This document shows positions 16,538 to 25,880 of a stretch of 64,000 nt of DNA, piece after piece (positions within the stretch are counted from its first letter, which is position 1; each line of letters starts with the position of its first letter). Below the pieces are notes generated by a model. The model was given only the letters and a program-made list of their open reading frames with translations, searched no databases and was not told where the DNA came from. The position numbers were made by a program, and so were the translations under genes. The DNA is from an uncultured Bacteroidota bacterium (GTDB lineage Bacteria > Bacteroidota > Bacteroidia > Flavobacteriales > Schleiferiaceae), in contig CAJXNI010000014.1 in assembly GCA_913057235.1 (NCBI GenBank), positions 1-64,000 on the forward strand, in the 5' to 3' direction.

Positions 16538-17797
16538 CTAGAGCATTTGCCAACGGTAGGCATCTAGCTTTAAAAAGATGAATAAGAGAATAGTAAATCC
16601 CCAAAGGGATGAACCGCCATAACTGAAAAAGGGAAGTGGGATACCAATTACCGGGGCCAGCCCAATAGTCATGGCAATATTTATGGTGAAATGGAAAAAC
16701 AGAATGGCGGCCACGGAATACCCATACACGCGGGCAAAGGTAGATTTTTGCCTTTCAGCCAGAAAAACAAGTCTGAAAAAGAAAATGGTAAAAAGCAGGA
16801 TAAGCAGTGTGCTTCCCAAAAAGCCCCATTCTTCACCCACGGTGCAAAAAATAAAATCGGTGCTTTGCTCAGGTACAAAGTCAAATTTAGTTTGGGTGCC
16901 TTGCAGGTAACCTTTACCACTAAAACCACCAGAGCCTATGGCAATCATACTTTGATTGGTATTGTAGCCAATACCCTGTGGGTCATCTGCCTTTCCTAAA
17001 AGAATATTGATTCGGTTACGGTGGCGGTCTTCTAAAAGATTGTTGAAGGTGTAGTCCACTGTTTGAATAAATGCTGCGCAAATCCCAAAAATGATTATGA
17101 TTCGCCAAATAAACCTCTTCGCATGACGAGTGATAAACCAAATTATCAAAGCCAACATGGCCAGAGCTACTGTAAGGTAAAGAGGGTCTATTAACAAACT
17201 TAGAATAAAGAGAATAGCCAGGCTAAAGCCGATGAAGATGTAAGCCGGTGAAAGGCCTTCACGGTAAAGAACTAAAATAAAAGCAGCGTATACCAAAGCT
17301 GAACCAGGGTCAGGTTGGGGAATAATTAGTAGGGCAGGTAAAAAAATGATGATAAAGGCCGAAAGCTGATTTTTAAAACGGGTGAGGTCTCGTGGTTTTG
17401 TGCTTAAAAATCGGCCTAGAGCCAGTGCAGTTGCAAATTTGGCAAACTCTGAGGGCTGAATGCTAAAACCGCCTAACACAAACCAGCTACGAGCACCTGA
17501 TATTTCCTTTCCAAAAAGTAATACGCCCAACAAAGAAAGCATACTTACCAGGTAAATGGGATAGGCTAAGGTACTGTACACTGAGCCATCAATGAGGATG
17601 ATAAGAATGGCAAGAAAAACGGTGGTGATAATCCAGAGCAGCTGCTTTCCGTAGCGTTCAGAGAAATCTATAATACTGTTGCTCTCAGCATTAAAAACGG
17701 CCGCGTAAATATTGCCCCACCCCATTAATACTAAAGTGAAAAAGAGTAGAATGCTAAGCCAGTCTATATTTTGAAAAATATTCGTGTTTTCTCTCAT
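16538..17797 (-). CDS. rodA: RodA, SEDS peptidoglycan glycosyltransferase
   Basis: 419 residues with about ten transmembrane helices. SEDS landmarks are visible: GARSWFVLGGFSIQPSEFAK (about 100-120), PQPDPGSALVY (about 165), and the C-terminal IGSGGFSGKGYLQGTQTKFDFVPEQSTDFIF and GLAPVIGIPLPFFSYGGSS. RodA polymerises lipid II in the elongasome together with the class B PBP encoded next to it. Its ATG overlaps the stop of mrdA (17794-17797). It ends the operon; an 8-bp inverted repeat overlaps its stop codon. Confidence 0.96.
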   Translation of the reverse strand: MRENTNIFQNIDWLSILLFFTLVLMGWGNIYAAVFNAESNSIIDFSERYGKQLLWIITTVFLAILIILIDGSVYSTLAYPIYLVSMLSLLGVLLFGKEISGARSWFVLGGFSIQPSEFAKFATALALGRFLSTKPRDLTRFKNQLSAFIIIFLPALLIIPQPDPGSALVYAAFILVLYREGLSPAYIFIGFSLAILFILSLLIDPLYLTVALAMLALIIWFITRHAKRFIWRIIIIFGICAAFIQTVDYTFNNLLEDRHRNRINILLGKADDPQGIGYNTNQSMIAIGSGGFSGKGYLQGTQTKFDFVPEQSTDFIFCTVGEEWGFLGSTLLILLFTIFFFRLVFLAERQKSTFARVYGYSVAAILFFHFTINIAMTIGLAPVIGIPLPFFSYGGSSLWGFTILLFIFLKLDAYRWQML

Positions 17798-19653
17798 GGC
17801 TCTTGCGCTTCAGCCATTAGTTGGTTTGCGTAGAGTTTCTGAAGCTGTTTTTGATACTCTTCAGATAAGTCACCCTCCATCATGCGTTTTTCCATGGCGG
17901 GTCTATCTACTTCACCGGTGAGGTAGCGCTCCATCATTAGACTGGCAATAGGAGCGGCCCAACGGCTACCCCAATAACCGTTTTCAACGGTAATGGCAAT
18001 GGCAATTTTTGGATCGTCTTTGGGCGCAAAGGCAATGAAAATACTGTGGTCTTGACCATGCGGGTTTTCAGCGGTTCCGGTCTTACCGCACATTTCAATG
18101 CTATCATGTTTACTCCAGCGCGCGGTTCCTTTGTCAAATACGTCAAACATTCCCTCAATTACAACCCCAAAATGAGAGCTGTCAATAGTGGTATATTTAG
18201 GCTGGGTAAAGTTGGGGTCTTCAATTGGTTCCGAGCCAATTTTTTTTACAATATGGGGGGTGTAGTAAAATCCACGGTTGGCAATAGCTGCGGTCATATT
18301 GGCCATTTGTATGGGTGTTAAAAGTAACTCGCCCTGTCCGATACCCAATGAAATGGTGGTCACCGCCTTCCAGCCTGTGTAACCTAAATTTCGGTCGTAA
18401 TAATCAGCATCAGGCACCAGGCCTCTGCGCCCTGTAGGCAAATCATTGTTCAGGAAGCGTCCGAGATTAAAGCTTTTCACGTGCCTGCTCCACACATTCA
18501 TACCTTCCTGAGAGCTGGGGTATTTTTCAATTATTCCTTTAAATACATTGCAGTAATAGTTATTACAGCTTTTACTGATACTGGTACGTAGCGAAATGGG
18601 GTAGCCTGTGCCACAGTGACAAGCCACATGCAAGCGCCCGTAATGAAAACCATGGTGGCAGGTGTAGGTAGTGTTGGGTGTAATAGTACCCTCTTGCAAA
18701 CCAATGAGGGCATTGATAACTTTAAAAGGCGAGCCTGGAGGGTATTCGGCCAGTAAACCACGGTCAAACAGAGGTTTTTCAATACTGTCTAAATACAGTT
18801 TACTGTAATTTTTGCTACGTTCTCGTCCTACCAAAAGTTCTGGGTTGTAACTGGGGCTGCTTACCAAGCAAAGAATTTCACCGGTTGCAGGCTCTATGGC
18901 CACCACGCTGCCCCGCTTATTCTGCATCAGCGCTTCACCGTATTTTTGCAGTTCAATATCTAAGGTGCTATGTACGTCATAACCAGGCTGGGGTAATGTG
19001 TCATAAACGCCATCCGCAAAAGAGCCCTTTACTCGGTTGTGCACATCTACCAGTTTAAATTCAGTGCCGGTTTTACCGCGCAGTACCTCTTCATAGCTTT
19101 TTTCTATGCCGGTTTTCCCGATTAAATCGCCTTTAGCGTAGCCAGGGTTTGCCTTTATAAACTGGGGGCTGGCCTCACCAATGAAGCCCAAAACATTGGC
19201 TCCGGCTTTTGTACGATACTCTCTTAAAATACGCTTTTGCGGAAAGAAGCCCGGGTAATTATGTAGTTGTTCTTGCAAATAGGCGTAGTGGCTGCGGCTC
19301 AATTGCTTGACAAATATTGATGGTTTTACAGGACTGTAACTTTTAGCCCTTGAAAGTCTATTATGTACAGACTCTTTAGGAATCCCTAACAGTTGGGCAA
19401 AAGCCAAGGTATCTTCAAGTTGAACGTTGGCGGGCACTACCATGAGGTCATAGGCACTTTGGTTGCCCACCAATAGCCTGCCATTACGATCGTAGATGAG
19501 CCCTCGACCAGGGTAAATTTTCTCTTGACGAACTACGTTATTGCGGGCTGAAAGCTTGTACTCATCTTTAATAACCTGTATATGAAAAAGGCGACCGGTG
19601 AAGACCAGACCCACTGCAATAAAAAAGAAATAAAATAAATGCTTGCGCTGCAT
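17794..19653 (-). CDS. mrdA: Penicillin-binding protein 2 (class B transpeptidase)
   Basis: 619 residues: a single N-terminal transmembrane helix (about 5-22), a dimerisation domain (40-200, GRGLIYDRNGRLL) and a transpeptidase domain (about 245-595). Active-site motifs are S308-P-F-K311, S362-C-N364 and K524-T-G. It cross-links new peptidoglycan in the elongasome with RodA. Start and stop overlap mreD and rodA by 1 and 4 bases. A Cys/His-rich stretch at about 332-348 (TCHHGFHYG, ACHCGTG) is noticeable in the transpeptidase domain. Confidence 0.96.
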   Translation of the reverse strand: MQRKHLFYFFFIAVGLVFTGRLFHIQVIKDEYKLSARNNVVRQEKIYPGRGLIYDRNGRLLVGNQSAYDLMVVPANVQLEDTLAFAQLLGIPKESVHNRLSRAKSYSPVKPSIFVKQLSRSHYAYLQEQLHNYPGFFPQKRILREYRTKAGANVLGFIGEASPQFIKANPGYAKGDLIGKTGIEKSYEEVLRGKTGTEFKLVDVHNRVKGSFADGVYDTLPQPGYDVHSTLDIELQKYGEALMQNKRGSVVAIEPATGEILCLVSSPSYNPELLVGRERSKNYSKLYLDSIEKPLFDRGLLAEYPPGSPFKVINALIGLQEGTITPNTTYTCHHGFHYGRLHVACHCGTGYPISLRTSISKSCNNYYCNVFKGIIEKYPSSQEGMNVWSRHVKSFNLGRFLNNDLPTGRRGLVPDADYYDRNLGYTGWKAVTTISLGIGQGELLLTPIQMANMTAAIANRGFYYTPHIVKKIGSEPIEDPNFTQPKYTTIDSSHFGVVIEGMFDVFDKGTARWSKHDSIEMCGKTGTAENPHGQDHSIFIAFAPKDDPKIAIAITVENGYWGSRWAAPIASLMMERYLTGEVDRPAMEKRMMEGDLSEEYQKQLQKLYANQLMAEAQEP

Positions 19654-20165
19654 TACAAGGTTGGGCGCTTTCTAAGATTCCACAATAAATATAGCAGTAT
19701 AAATAAAAAACTGAAAAGACTACTGTGTACCGTTCGTGTTAAAAGTGTGCTTAAGTGTTCAAAGCTAAAAGCCTCTATGGCAAACAGAAAAAAGTGATGA
19801 ATTAAAACCGAGAGCAAGCAGTAAATAGCTATAAATATAAACCCAACCTCACCTAGATTTAGGCTCTCACGAGTTTCATCTTGATTTTTTTTAAGGAGTA
19901 CGTTTAGCAATACCGGCCTCAGGTAGGCAAATGCCGTGCAAGAGGCTGCATGCACCCCGGCACTGTTTTCAAAAATATCTATGACTAAGCCCATGGCAAA
20001 GCTAATCAGCAAAATGCTACTGCGGCTAAGGCTAGGTGGGAGTAAAATCAAAAATAAGATGTAGACATAGGGGTTTAAAAAACCACTAAACAGGAATTCA
20101 TTAAAAATCAATACCTGCAGGAGGCATGTCAGCGTGAAGTATAGTATGAGTTTACCTGTTTTCAT
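19653..20165 (-). CDS. mreD: MreD, rod shape-determining membrane protein
   Basis: 170 residues, nearly all hydrophobic, with about five transmembrane helices. The sequence itself is poorly conserved in this family; assignment rests on length, hydrophobicity (LFSGFLNPYVYILFLILLP near the start), and position exactly between mreC and mrdA with 4- and 1-base overlaps. It supports MreC in coupling MreB filaments to the PBP2-RodA complex. Confidence 0.92.
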   Translation of the reverse strand: MKTGKLILYFTLTCLLQVLIFNEFLFSGFLNPYVYILFLILLPPSLSRSSILLISFAMGLVIDIFENSAGVHAASCTAFAYLRPVLLNVLLKKNQDETRESLNLGEVGFIFIAIYCLLSVLIHHFFLFAIEAFSFEHLSTLLTRTVHSSLFSFLFILLYLLWNLRKRPTL

Positions 20166-20983
20166 GGTGCGCTGCTCAAGCTATCTAATTCATATTTTAA
20201 TTTATCCTTAATAATGTAAACATTTTCCAGGCGTGTAAAGTCGGTACTTAGTTTAACTTTAATCCGGTAAAAGTTTTGATCTGTCTGCAAGGTTTTACCG
20301 GCTACCACGCCAATCATTAGCCCCTCTGGAAAAACCCGGGAACGGGAATCGGATATAATGGTGTCACCTTCTTTTATTTCGGCATAACGAGGTATATCTT
20401 CTACAAAAGCTTCCTGGTGGCTATTGCCATCCCACGAAAGTGGTCCAAAATACCCGCTCTTTTGAAATTTACCGCTAATGGTGATACCAGGATTTATTAT
20501 GGGTAATACCGATGCAAAGTTTTGACTGACGTTGGTAACAATTCCTACCACCCCATTAGGGCCAGCTACTCCCATATTGGGTTTTATGCCGCTTTTCCGG
20601 CCTTTATCAAGCGTGAGATAGTTGTTGTATTTAGCATAGGTACCGCTAATTACCCGGGCACTTACGGTGGTGTAGCGTATTTGGTGAACACTGTCTTGTA
20701 TGGTGTCGGCACCGTAAGACTGAAAAACTCTGCTTTGATCCAGTAGATTTCTTAGCCGTACATTCTCACGCACTAAATTTTCGTTCTCAACCTTTAAGTT
20801 TAGGTAACTACTCAGATTATTGAACTGTTGATTTATTTGACCACTAACCGTATTGGTAGCACTTAAAAAGGTAGCTCTTTGAAAACTCCTTTGATTTAAA
20901 ATGAGGCTAAACGCAATTATTTCTAATATCAGGAAAAGCAGAAAAATTCTTGCTCTTTTTAGAATTAGAAGAATGATGCGCAT
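20162..20983 (-). CDS. mreC: MreC, elongasome scaffold
   Basis: 273 residues: a membrane helix (about 8-28), a coiled coil (about 50-90, LSSYLNLKVENENLVRENVRLRNLL) and a beta-rich C-terminal domain with the family signatures LDKGRKSGIKPNMGVAGPNGVVG (about 127-150) and EGDTIISDSRSRVFPEGLMIG. It activates PBP2 in the periplasm. Seven bases separate it from mreB. Confidence 0.95.
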   Translation of the reverse strand: MRIILLILKRARIFLLFLILEIIAFSLILNQRSFQRATFLSATNTVSGQINQQFNNLSSYLNLKVENENLVRENVRLRNLLDQSRVFQSYGADTIQDSVHQIRYTTVSARVISGTYAKYNNYLTLDKGRKSGIKPNMGVAGPNGVVGIVTNVSQNFASVLPIINPGITISGKFQKSGYFGPLSWDGNSHQEAFVEDIPRYAEIKEGDTIISDSRSRVFPEGLMIGVVAGKTLQTDQNFYRIKVKLSTDFTRLENVYIIKDKLKYELDSLSSAP

Positions 20984-20990
20984 AGAGGTC

Positions 20991-22016
20991 TTAACTCATC
21001 AGGAAATTGAACTTTCCTACATTCTTTAGTGCTATGCCAGTACCCCTGACTACGGCTCTCAAGGGGTCTTCTGCCACATAAACTGGTAAATCGGTTTTTT
21101 GAGAGATACGTTTATCCAAACCGCGCAGCATAGAACCGCCCCCGGCCATGTAAATACCGCTGTTGTAAATATCTGCGGCCAGCTCTGGGGGAGTCATTGA
21201 AAGAGCTTCCATAATGGCATCTTCAATGCGGATGATAGATTTGTCCAAGGCTTTGGCAATTTCTTTGAAGGTAATAACCAGTTGCTTAGGCTTACCGCTG
21301 ATAAGGTCTCGGCCTTGTACCGCCATTTCATTGGGTGGGTTTTCCAAATTATCCAGCGCAGAACCACACTGAATTTTTATTTCTTCAGCGGTACGCTCAC
21401 CAATGTAGAGGTTATGCTGGGTGCGCATGTAGTAGGCAATATCATTGGTAAACACATCACCTGCTACTTTTATGGATTTATCGGCTACAATGCCTCCCAG
21501 GGCCAGAACGGCTATTTCGGTTGTACCCCCACCAATATCAATAATCATATTTCCCTTAGGCTCTTCAACATCTACCCCGGTACCAATTGCGGCCGCCATA
21601 GGTTCATGAATGAGATAAACTTCACGGGCTCCAGCGTGCTGTGCAGAATCTTTCACCGCTCTTTTTTCTACTTCGGTAATGCCTGAGGGGATGCAGATGA
21701 CCATGCGCAGAGCAGGTGGGACCACTCGGTTTTTTAGGGCGGGAATGCTTTTAATCATCTCTCTGATCATGGCTTCTGAGGCCTCAAAATCAGCAATTAC
21801 CCCGTCTTTTAGTGGACGTATAGTCTTAATGTTCTCGTGGGTTTTGCCGTGCATTTGGCGCGCTTGCTGGCCTACCGCAATAATTTTATTGGTACTACGG
21901 TCTTTAGCCACAATAGAGGGCGCATCAACCACCACTTTATCTTTATGAATGATTAGGGTGTTAGCAGTACCCAGGTCAATGGCTATGTCTTCTCTAAATA
22001 AATCAAATATCCCCAT
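20991..22016 (-). CDS. mreB: MreB, actin-like rod-shape protein
   Basis: 341 residues, full length. Actin-fold nucleotide motifs are clear: IAIDLGTANTLI (phosphate 1), NMIIDIGGGTTEIAVLALGGIV (phosphate 2) and IYMAGGGSMLRGLDKRI (adenosine). It forms membrane-bound filaments that steer the peptidoglycan synthesis complex encoded downstream. It begins 14 bases after purH, so mre expression may depend partly on the purH promoter. Confidence 0.98.
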   Translation of the reverse strand: MGIFDLFREDIAIDLGTANTLIIHKDKVVVDAPSIVAKDRSTNKIIAVGQQARQMHGKTHENIKTIRPLKDGVIADFEASEAMIREMIKSIPALKNRVVPPALRMVICIPSGITEVEKRAVKDSAQHAGAREVYLIHEPMAAAIGTGVDVEEPKGNMIIDIGGGTTEIAVLALGGIVADKSIKVAGDVFTNDIAYYMRTQHNLYIGERTAEEIKIQCGSALDNLENPPNEMAVQGRDLISGKPKQLVITFKEIAKALDKSIIRIEDAIMEALSMTPPELAADIYNSGIYMAGGGSMLRGLDKRISQKTDLPVYVAEDPLRAVVRGTGIALKNVGKFNFLMS

Positions 22017-22030
22017 TTGGTGCGGGTTGC

Positions 22031-23536
22031 TTAATGTTTAAAATGTCTGGTTCCAGTAAATACCATGGCCATATTTTGGTTGTTGCAGTAATCAATGCTG
22101 AGTTGATCTTTTATGGAGCCTCCGGGCTGAATTACTGCACCAATAGCTTCTTCATGGGCTATTTCTACACAATCTGGAAAGGGGAAGAAAGCATCTGAAG
22201 CCATCACCGCGTCTTTTAAATCAAAACTAAAAGCCTTAGCTTTAGTAATAGCCTGTTTAAGAGCGTCTACGCGCGATGTTTGTCCTGTTCCCCCGGCCAG
22301 CAATTGTTTGTTTTTGGCTAATATAATAGTATTACTTTTTGTGTGCTTACAAATTTTGGAAGCAAAAATCAAATCCTCCAATTCTTGCGCATTAGGTGTT
22401 CTTTTTGTTTTTACTTCCAGCCTGTCAGCTTCATCGGTTTTAAAATCACGCTCTTGGGCTAAAATGCCGTTTAAAAGTGTGCGATACTGCATTTTGGGCG
22501 GATCAAAATCTTTGAGAATAAGAATGATCCGGTTTTTCTTTTGTTTCAGTACTTCCAAAGCCTCCTGTGCATAACTGGGCGCAATTATAATTTCAAAGAA
22601 AATTTTGTGCATTTCTCGTGCAGTGGCCAAGTCAATTTCACGATTACTAATTAGCACACCCCCAAAGGCGGAAACGGGGTCTCCCGCTAGCGCATCATTC
22701 CAAGCTTTGGTCAGATTTTCGCGCGAAGCTAAGCCACAGGCATTGTTGTGCTTTAAAACGGCTACGGTGGTTTCCTCAAATTCTTGAATGAGGTTTACGG
22801 CTGCATCAGCATCTAAGAGGTTATTGTAAGAGAGTTCCTTGCCGTGTAGCTGCTCAAAAACGTCTTGTAAATTTCCGTAAAAGCTTCCTTTTTGGTGCGG
22901 GTTTTCACCGTATCTAAGGGTGTTTTCTCCTCCCAGGCTCAGGGCCGAGGACCTTCCGGTCAAATATTGGTTTATGGCGATATCGTAATGGGCAGAAATT
23001 TGGAAAGCTTCCCCCGCAAATATTTTTCGGTCTTCTTCAGAAGGTGCACCCTTTTCTAAAATGGCAATGGCCGGCTGGTATAGTTTACGGCTGGGTATAA
23101 TCCAGCAATCTTGATAGTTTTTAGCTGCCGCTCTAATGAGGGAGATGCCTCCAATATCAATTTTTTCAATAATCTCAGTATGGGTGCCGCCTCCTTTTAC
23201 AGTTTCTGAAAAAGGGTAGAGGTCTACTACCACCACAGCTATATTGGGAATTTCAAATTCTGCCACTTGGGCTTGATCTTCTGCTTCCTTTCTACGGGCT
23301 AAAATGCCTCCAAAAACCTTGGGGTGTAAGGTTTTAACCCGGCCACCTAAAATACTGGGATAGGAGGTGAGGTCTTCAACAGCCTCTACTGTGAATCCTG
23401 CTTCTTCCAAATGCTGGCGAGTACCTCCGGTAGATAATAGACCGAAGCCTCGGTTTACCAGAGCCTGAGCTAAATCAGTGAGTCCATCTTTATGAAACAC
23501 AGAAAGTAACGCGTAGGACTTGGATTGTAAAGACAT
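22031..23536 (-). CDS. purH: PurH, AICAR transformylase / IMP cyclohydrolase
   Basis: 501 residues. The N-terminal MGS-like cyclohydrolase domain (about 1-190) has STGGTRQHLEEAG and GGRVKTLHPKVFGGIL; the C-terminal AICAR transformylase domain has LRYGENPHQKG, AVLKHNNACGLA (catalytic Lys-His) and FFPFPDCVEIA. It performs the last two steps of purine synthesis in the cytoplasm. An exact -7 element sits 17 bases upstream of the ATG. It leads the mre genes, an order common in flavobacteria. Confidence 0.98.
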   Translation of the reverse strand: MSLQSKSYALLSVFHKDGLTDLAQALVNRGFGLLSTGGTRQHLEEAGFTVEAVEDLTSYPSILGGRVKTLHPKVFGGILARRKEAEDQAQVAEFEIPNIAVVVVDLYPFSETVKGGGTHTEIIEKIDIGGISLIRAAAKNYQDCWIIPSRKLYQPAIAILEKGAPSEEDRKIFAGEAFQISAHYDIAINQYLTGRSSALSLGGENTLRYGENPHQKGSFYGNLQDVFEQLHGKELSYNNLLDADAAVNLIQEFEETTVAVLKHNNACGLASRENLTKAWNDALAGDPVSAFGGVLISNREIDLATAREMHKIFFEIIIAPSYAQEALEVLKQKKNRIILILKDFDPPKMQYRTLLNGILAQERDFKTDEADRLEVKTKRTPNAQELEDLIFASKICKHTKSNTIILAKNKQLLAGGTGQTSRVDALKQAITKAKAFSFDLKDAVMASDAFFPFPDCVEIAHEEAIGAVIQPGGSIKDQLSIDYCNNQNMAMVFTGTRHFKH

Positions 23537-23553
23537 GCTAAAATTTTAGTTGA

Positions 23554-23561
23554 CAAAATTA
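23554..23561 (-). promoter_or_regulatory. -7 element upstream of purH
   Basis: Minus-strand TAATTTTG is an exact TAnnTTTG, 17 bases from the purH ATG, giving a leader of about 11 bases. I see no good TTTG at the -33 position, so confidence is limited. Confidence 0.45.
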
Positions 23562-23586
23562 GCCATTTTAATAGCTCCCCTGCCTG

Positions 23587-23615
23587 TTTTGCCCTTTCTT
23601 TTTCAACTATCTTAG
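23587..23615 (+). promoter_or_regulatory. Possible promoter of the ABC permease gene
   Basis: TTTTG (23587-23591), 16 bases, then TATCTTAG (23608-23615), a one-mismatch -7 element, 22 bases before the ATG at 23638. Confidence 0.35.
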
Positions 23616-23637
23616 CCAAAATTTCCACAAGTTATTC

Positions 23638-24888
23638 ATGATTTTTTTCAGAATACTAACTGAGAGTTTCCACTTTGCAATTCATGCTTTGGTGGTTAAT
23701 AAATTACGTACCCTGCTCTCTTTATTGGGCGTTACCATTGGCATACTTACTATGGTTTCTGTATTTACCGTTTTTGATTCGCTAGAGAATAGCATCCGCG
23801 GAAGCGTGCAGGAATTAGGCAGCAGTGTAATTTACGTTCAAAAATGGCCTTGGGGCGGAGGTGAAGATGGCAGCTATCCTTGGTGGAAATACTACCAAAG
23901 GCCAGAGCCGGTGCCCCGCGAAATGGAAATGTTGCGAAAAAAATTAGATAAAGCCGAAAATTTAGCCTTCACTTTTAATCTAAATCAGACGGTAAAATTT
24001 AAGCGGAATTCAGTAGAGAACGTTACCGTAAACTGCGTTTCAAACGGCTATTTTAAGATCACTGAGTATGACTTGGACCAAGGCCGGCTTTTTAGTGAAA
24101 CCGAATATAGATCTGGCGTTCCCGTGATTGTGCTGGGGTTTGATGTGGCCGAAGGACTTTTTCCGGCCGGCAGGGCTCTGGGCAAAGAGGTAAGTATTTT
24201 TGGCAGGCGCTTGCGTGTAATTGGGGTGATTTCAAAGCAGGGCCAGAGTTTGGTGGGTGAAAATGCGGATGTTTCCGCCTTTGTGCCCGTGAATTTTGTG
24301 GGGCGTTTAATGAGCTTGCGCAATCAGAATAATGCAGCCATTATGGTTAAAGCAGCCCGTGAAGAAGATATTCCCGCTTTGCGCGATGAGCTCACCGGAG
24401 CCTTAAGAGGCATTAGGCGTATTAAGCCCCGTGATGAAAATGATTTTGCCTTGAACGAGGTTTCTGTAATTTCAGAGGGTTTAGATGCCATGTTTTCGGT
24501 AATTGGTATTGCGGGTTCAGTAATTGCAGGGTTTAGCATTTTGGTGGGCGGCTTTGGCATAGCCAATATAATGTTTGTGAGCGTGAAAGAGCGTACCAAT
24601 CAAATAGGCATTCAAAAAAGCTTAGGGGCTAAAAAACATTTCATTTTAACGCAATTTTTAGCGGAGTCTGTTTTTTTGTGCCTTATTGGAGGGGCCATAG
24701 GCATTGCCATAGTAGCCTTGCTGATACCACCGTTAAGCAGCTCATGGGATTTTGAGGTAAACCTTACGTTTTTGAATGTGATCAGGGGTTTACTTATTTC
24801 AGCTATTATTGGAGTAGTCTCTGGCTTTATTCCTGCCTACCAGGCCTCGCGCTTAGATCCAGTGGAGGCTATACGACAAGGTGGTTAA
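23638..24888 (+). CDS. MacB/FtsX-type ABC transporter permease
   Basis: 416 residues with the four-helix MacB plan: an N-terminal membrane helix (NKLRTLLSLLGVTIGIL, about 20-40), a periplasmic MacB_PCD domain (about 45-270) and an FtsX domain with three helices (about 285-400) that starts GGFGIANIMFVSVKERTNQIGIQKSLGAKK, the family hallmark, and ends PAYQASRLDPVEAIR. Such permeases drive extrusion or lipoprotein/peptide handling and need a LolD/MacB-like ATPase; none is adjacent. Its stop overlaps the convergent GAF gene by 4 bases. Confidence 0.9.
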   Translation: MIFFRILTESFHFAIHALVVNKLRTLLSLLGVTIGILTMVSVFTVFDSLENSIRGSVQELGSSVIYVQKWPWGGGEDGSYPWWKYYQRPEPVPREMEMLRKKLDKAENLAFTFNLNQTVKFKRNSVENVTVNCVSNGYFKITEYDLDQGRLFSETEYRSGVPVIVLGFDVAEGLFPAGRALGKEVSIFGRRLRVIGVISKQGQSLVGENADVSAFVPVNFVGRLMSLRNQNNAAIMVKAAREEDIPALRDELTGALRGIRRIKPRDENDFALNEVSVISEGLDAMFSVIGIAGSVIAGFSILVGGFGIANIMFVSVKERTNQIGIQKSLGAKKHFILTQFLAESVFLCLIGGAIGIAIVALLIPPLSSSWDFEVNLTFLNVIRGLLISAIIGVVSGFIPAYQASRLDPVEAIRQGG

Positions 24889-25376
24889 CCCGCCACTTGC
24901 TTCTGAAATAGTTCCAAAGCCTCACCATATTGGAGCGCCAAAATTTGGGTAAGATCTCGCAGTAAAAGTTCGTCTTCTTGATTGAAAGCCTTAGGCTGGT
25001 TGCTATCTACGTCTATTTGTCCAATAAGCTCTGAGTTTAAGTACAGGGGCACCACCAGCTCAGATTGGGTGTTAAGGCTGCAAGCAATGTAATTTTCTTG
25101 CGTGTTGACGTCATCTACTAGAAAGGACTCTCCACTTTCGGCAACCTGTCCGCAAATACCTTTACCAAATGGAATAATGGTATGCTCAGTGGGCTCTCCG
25201 GCAAAAGGACCTAGGTGCAATTTTTGACGCTCTTTATTCATAAAATAAAAACCTACCCAATGGTAATATTCAATGTTCACCAAAAGCGTTTGGCAAATTT
25301 GGGAAAGTGCGTTATCAACATTTTTCTCGGTTTCAAAAATATCGCGTAAAGCAAGTTGGGTTTCTCTAAAATTCAT
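24885..25376 (-). CDS. msrC: GAF-domain protein, free methionine-(R)-sulfoxide reductase-like
   Basis: 163 residues, a single GAF domain of the fRMsr (MsrC) type. It has WVGFYFM, LHLGPFAGEP, FGKGICGQVAESG and IACSLNTQSELVVPLY; the two visible Cys (in GICG and IACS) match positions of the catalytic/resolving Cys set. The enzyme reduces free Met-R-sulfoxide. I start at ATG 25376 instead of an upstream TTG (25403) because it begins at the conserved helix and overlaps dgkA by only 11 bases. Confidence 0.82.
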   Translation of the reverse strand: MNFRETQLALRDIFETEKNVDNALSQICQTLLVNIEYYHWVGFYFMNKERQKLHLGPFAGEPTEHTIIPFGKGICGQVAESGESFLVDDVNTQENYIACSLNTQSELVVPLYLNSELIGQIDVDSNQPKAFNQEDELLLRDLTQILALQYGEALELFQKQVAG

Positions 25377-25740
25377 AGTAGAATGAAATAATTTTTGGTG
25401 CAAAAATTAATAAGCCAATTAAGGCGGAAATTAAACTTACTATTAGAACCGCTCCGGCTGCGGTATCTTTGGCTTTTTGGGCTAATAAATGAAATTTTGG
25501 CGAAGCTAGATCTACTAAATATTCAAGGGCTGAGTTTAAAGCCTCAAGACTTAATACCAACCCTGTACAGATTAATATCGTTAACCATTCATAGTAGGAA
25601 AGGGAAAAGAGAACCCCTAATAGCAATACCAGAGCTGCCGTGCACAGCATAATTTTGGCATGAGCCCCATCTGATATAAAATACTTTAGGCCTCTTATTG
25701 CATAATAAAACGCTTGCTTTCTTTTCTTTAAATAAGACAC
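25366..25740 (-). CDS. dgkA: Diacylglycerol/undecaprenol kinase family protein
   Basis: 124 residues with three transmembrane helices, the usual DgkA size. The catalytic signature is present: LEALNSALEYLVDL (about 65-78) and KAKDTAAGAVL (about 90-100). It phosphorylates diacylglycerol or undecaprenol at the inner membrane, recycling lipid carriers. It starts with GTG; no in-frame ATG would keep the conserved RGLKYF N-terminal helix. It precedes the GAF gene with an 11-base overlap. Confidence 0.9.
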   Translation of the reverse strand: MSYLKKRKQAFYYAIRGLKYFISDGAHAKIMLCTAALVLLLGVLFSLSYYEWLTILICTGLVLSLEALNSALEYLVDLASPKFHLLAQKAKDTAAGAVLIVSLISALIGLLIFAPKIISFYYEF

Positions 25741-25880
25741 TCGATTAAAGTTTACATTAATTCGTAAATAATAAAGATACTCGATTTGTAATTTTTACGC
25801 CTGTTTATTGAATACCTCAGCGCAAGGTTGCTAACAAAATCCTATATTGCGAGCCAATTTATAACTAAACGTCCAACATA

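Noticed and set aside
16501-16540. 8-bp inverted repeat TAGGGCTT/AAGCCCTA at the rodA stop as a terminator
   Set aside because: The loop is 24 bases and no U-tract follows on the minus strand, so it is at best a weak structure.
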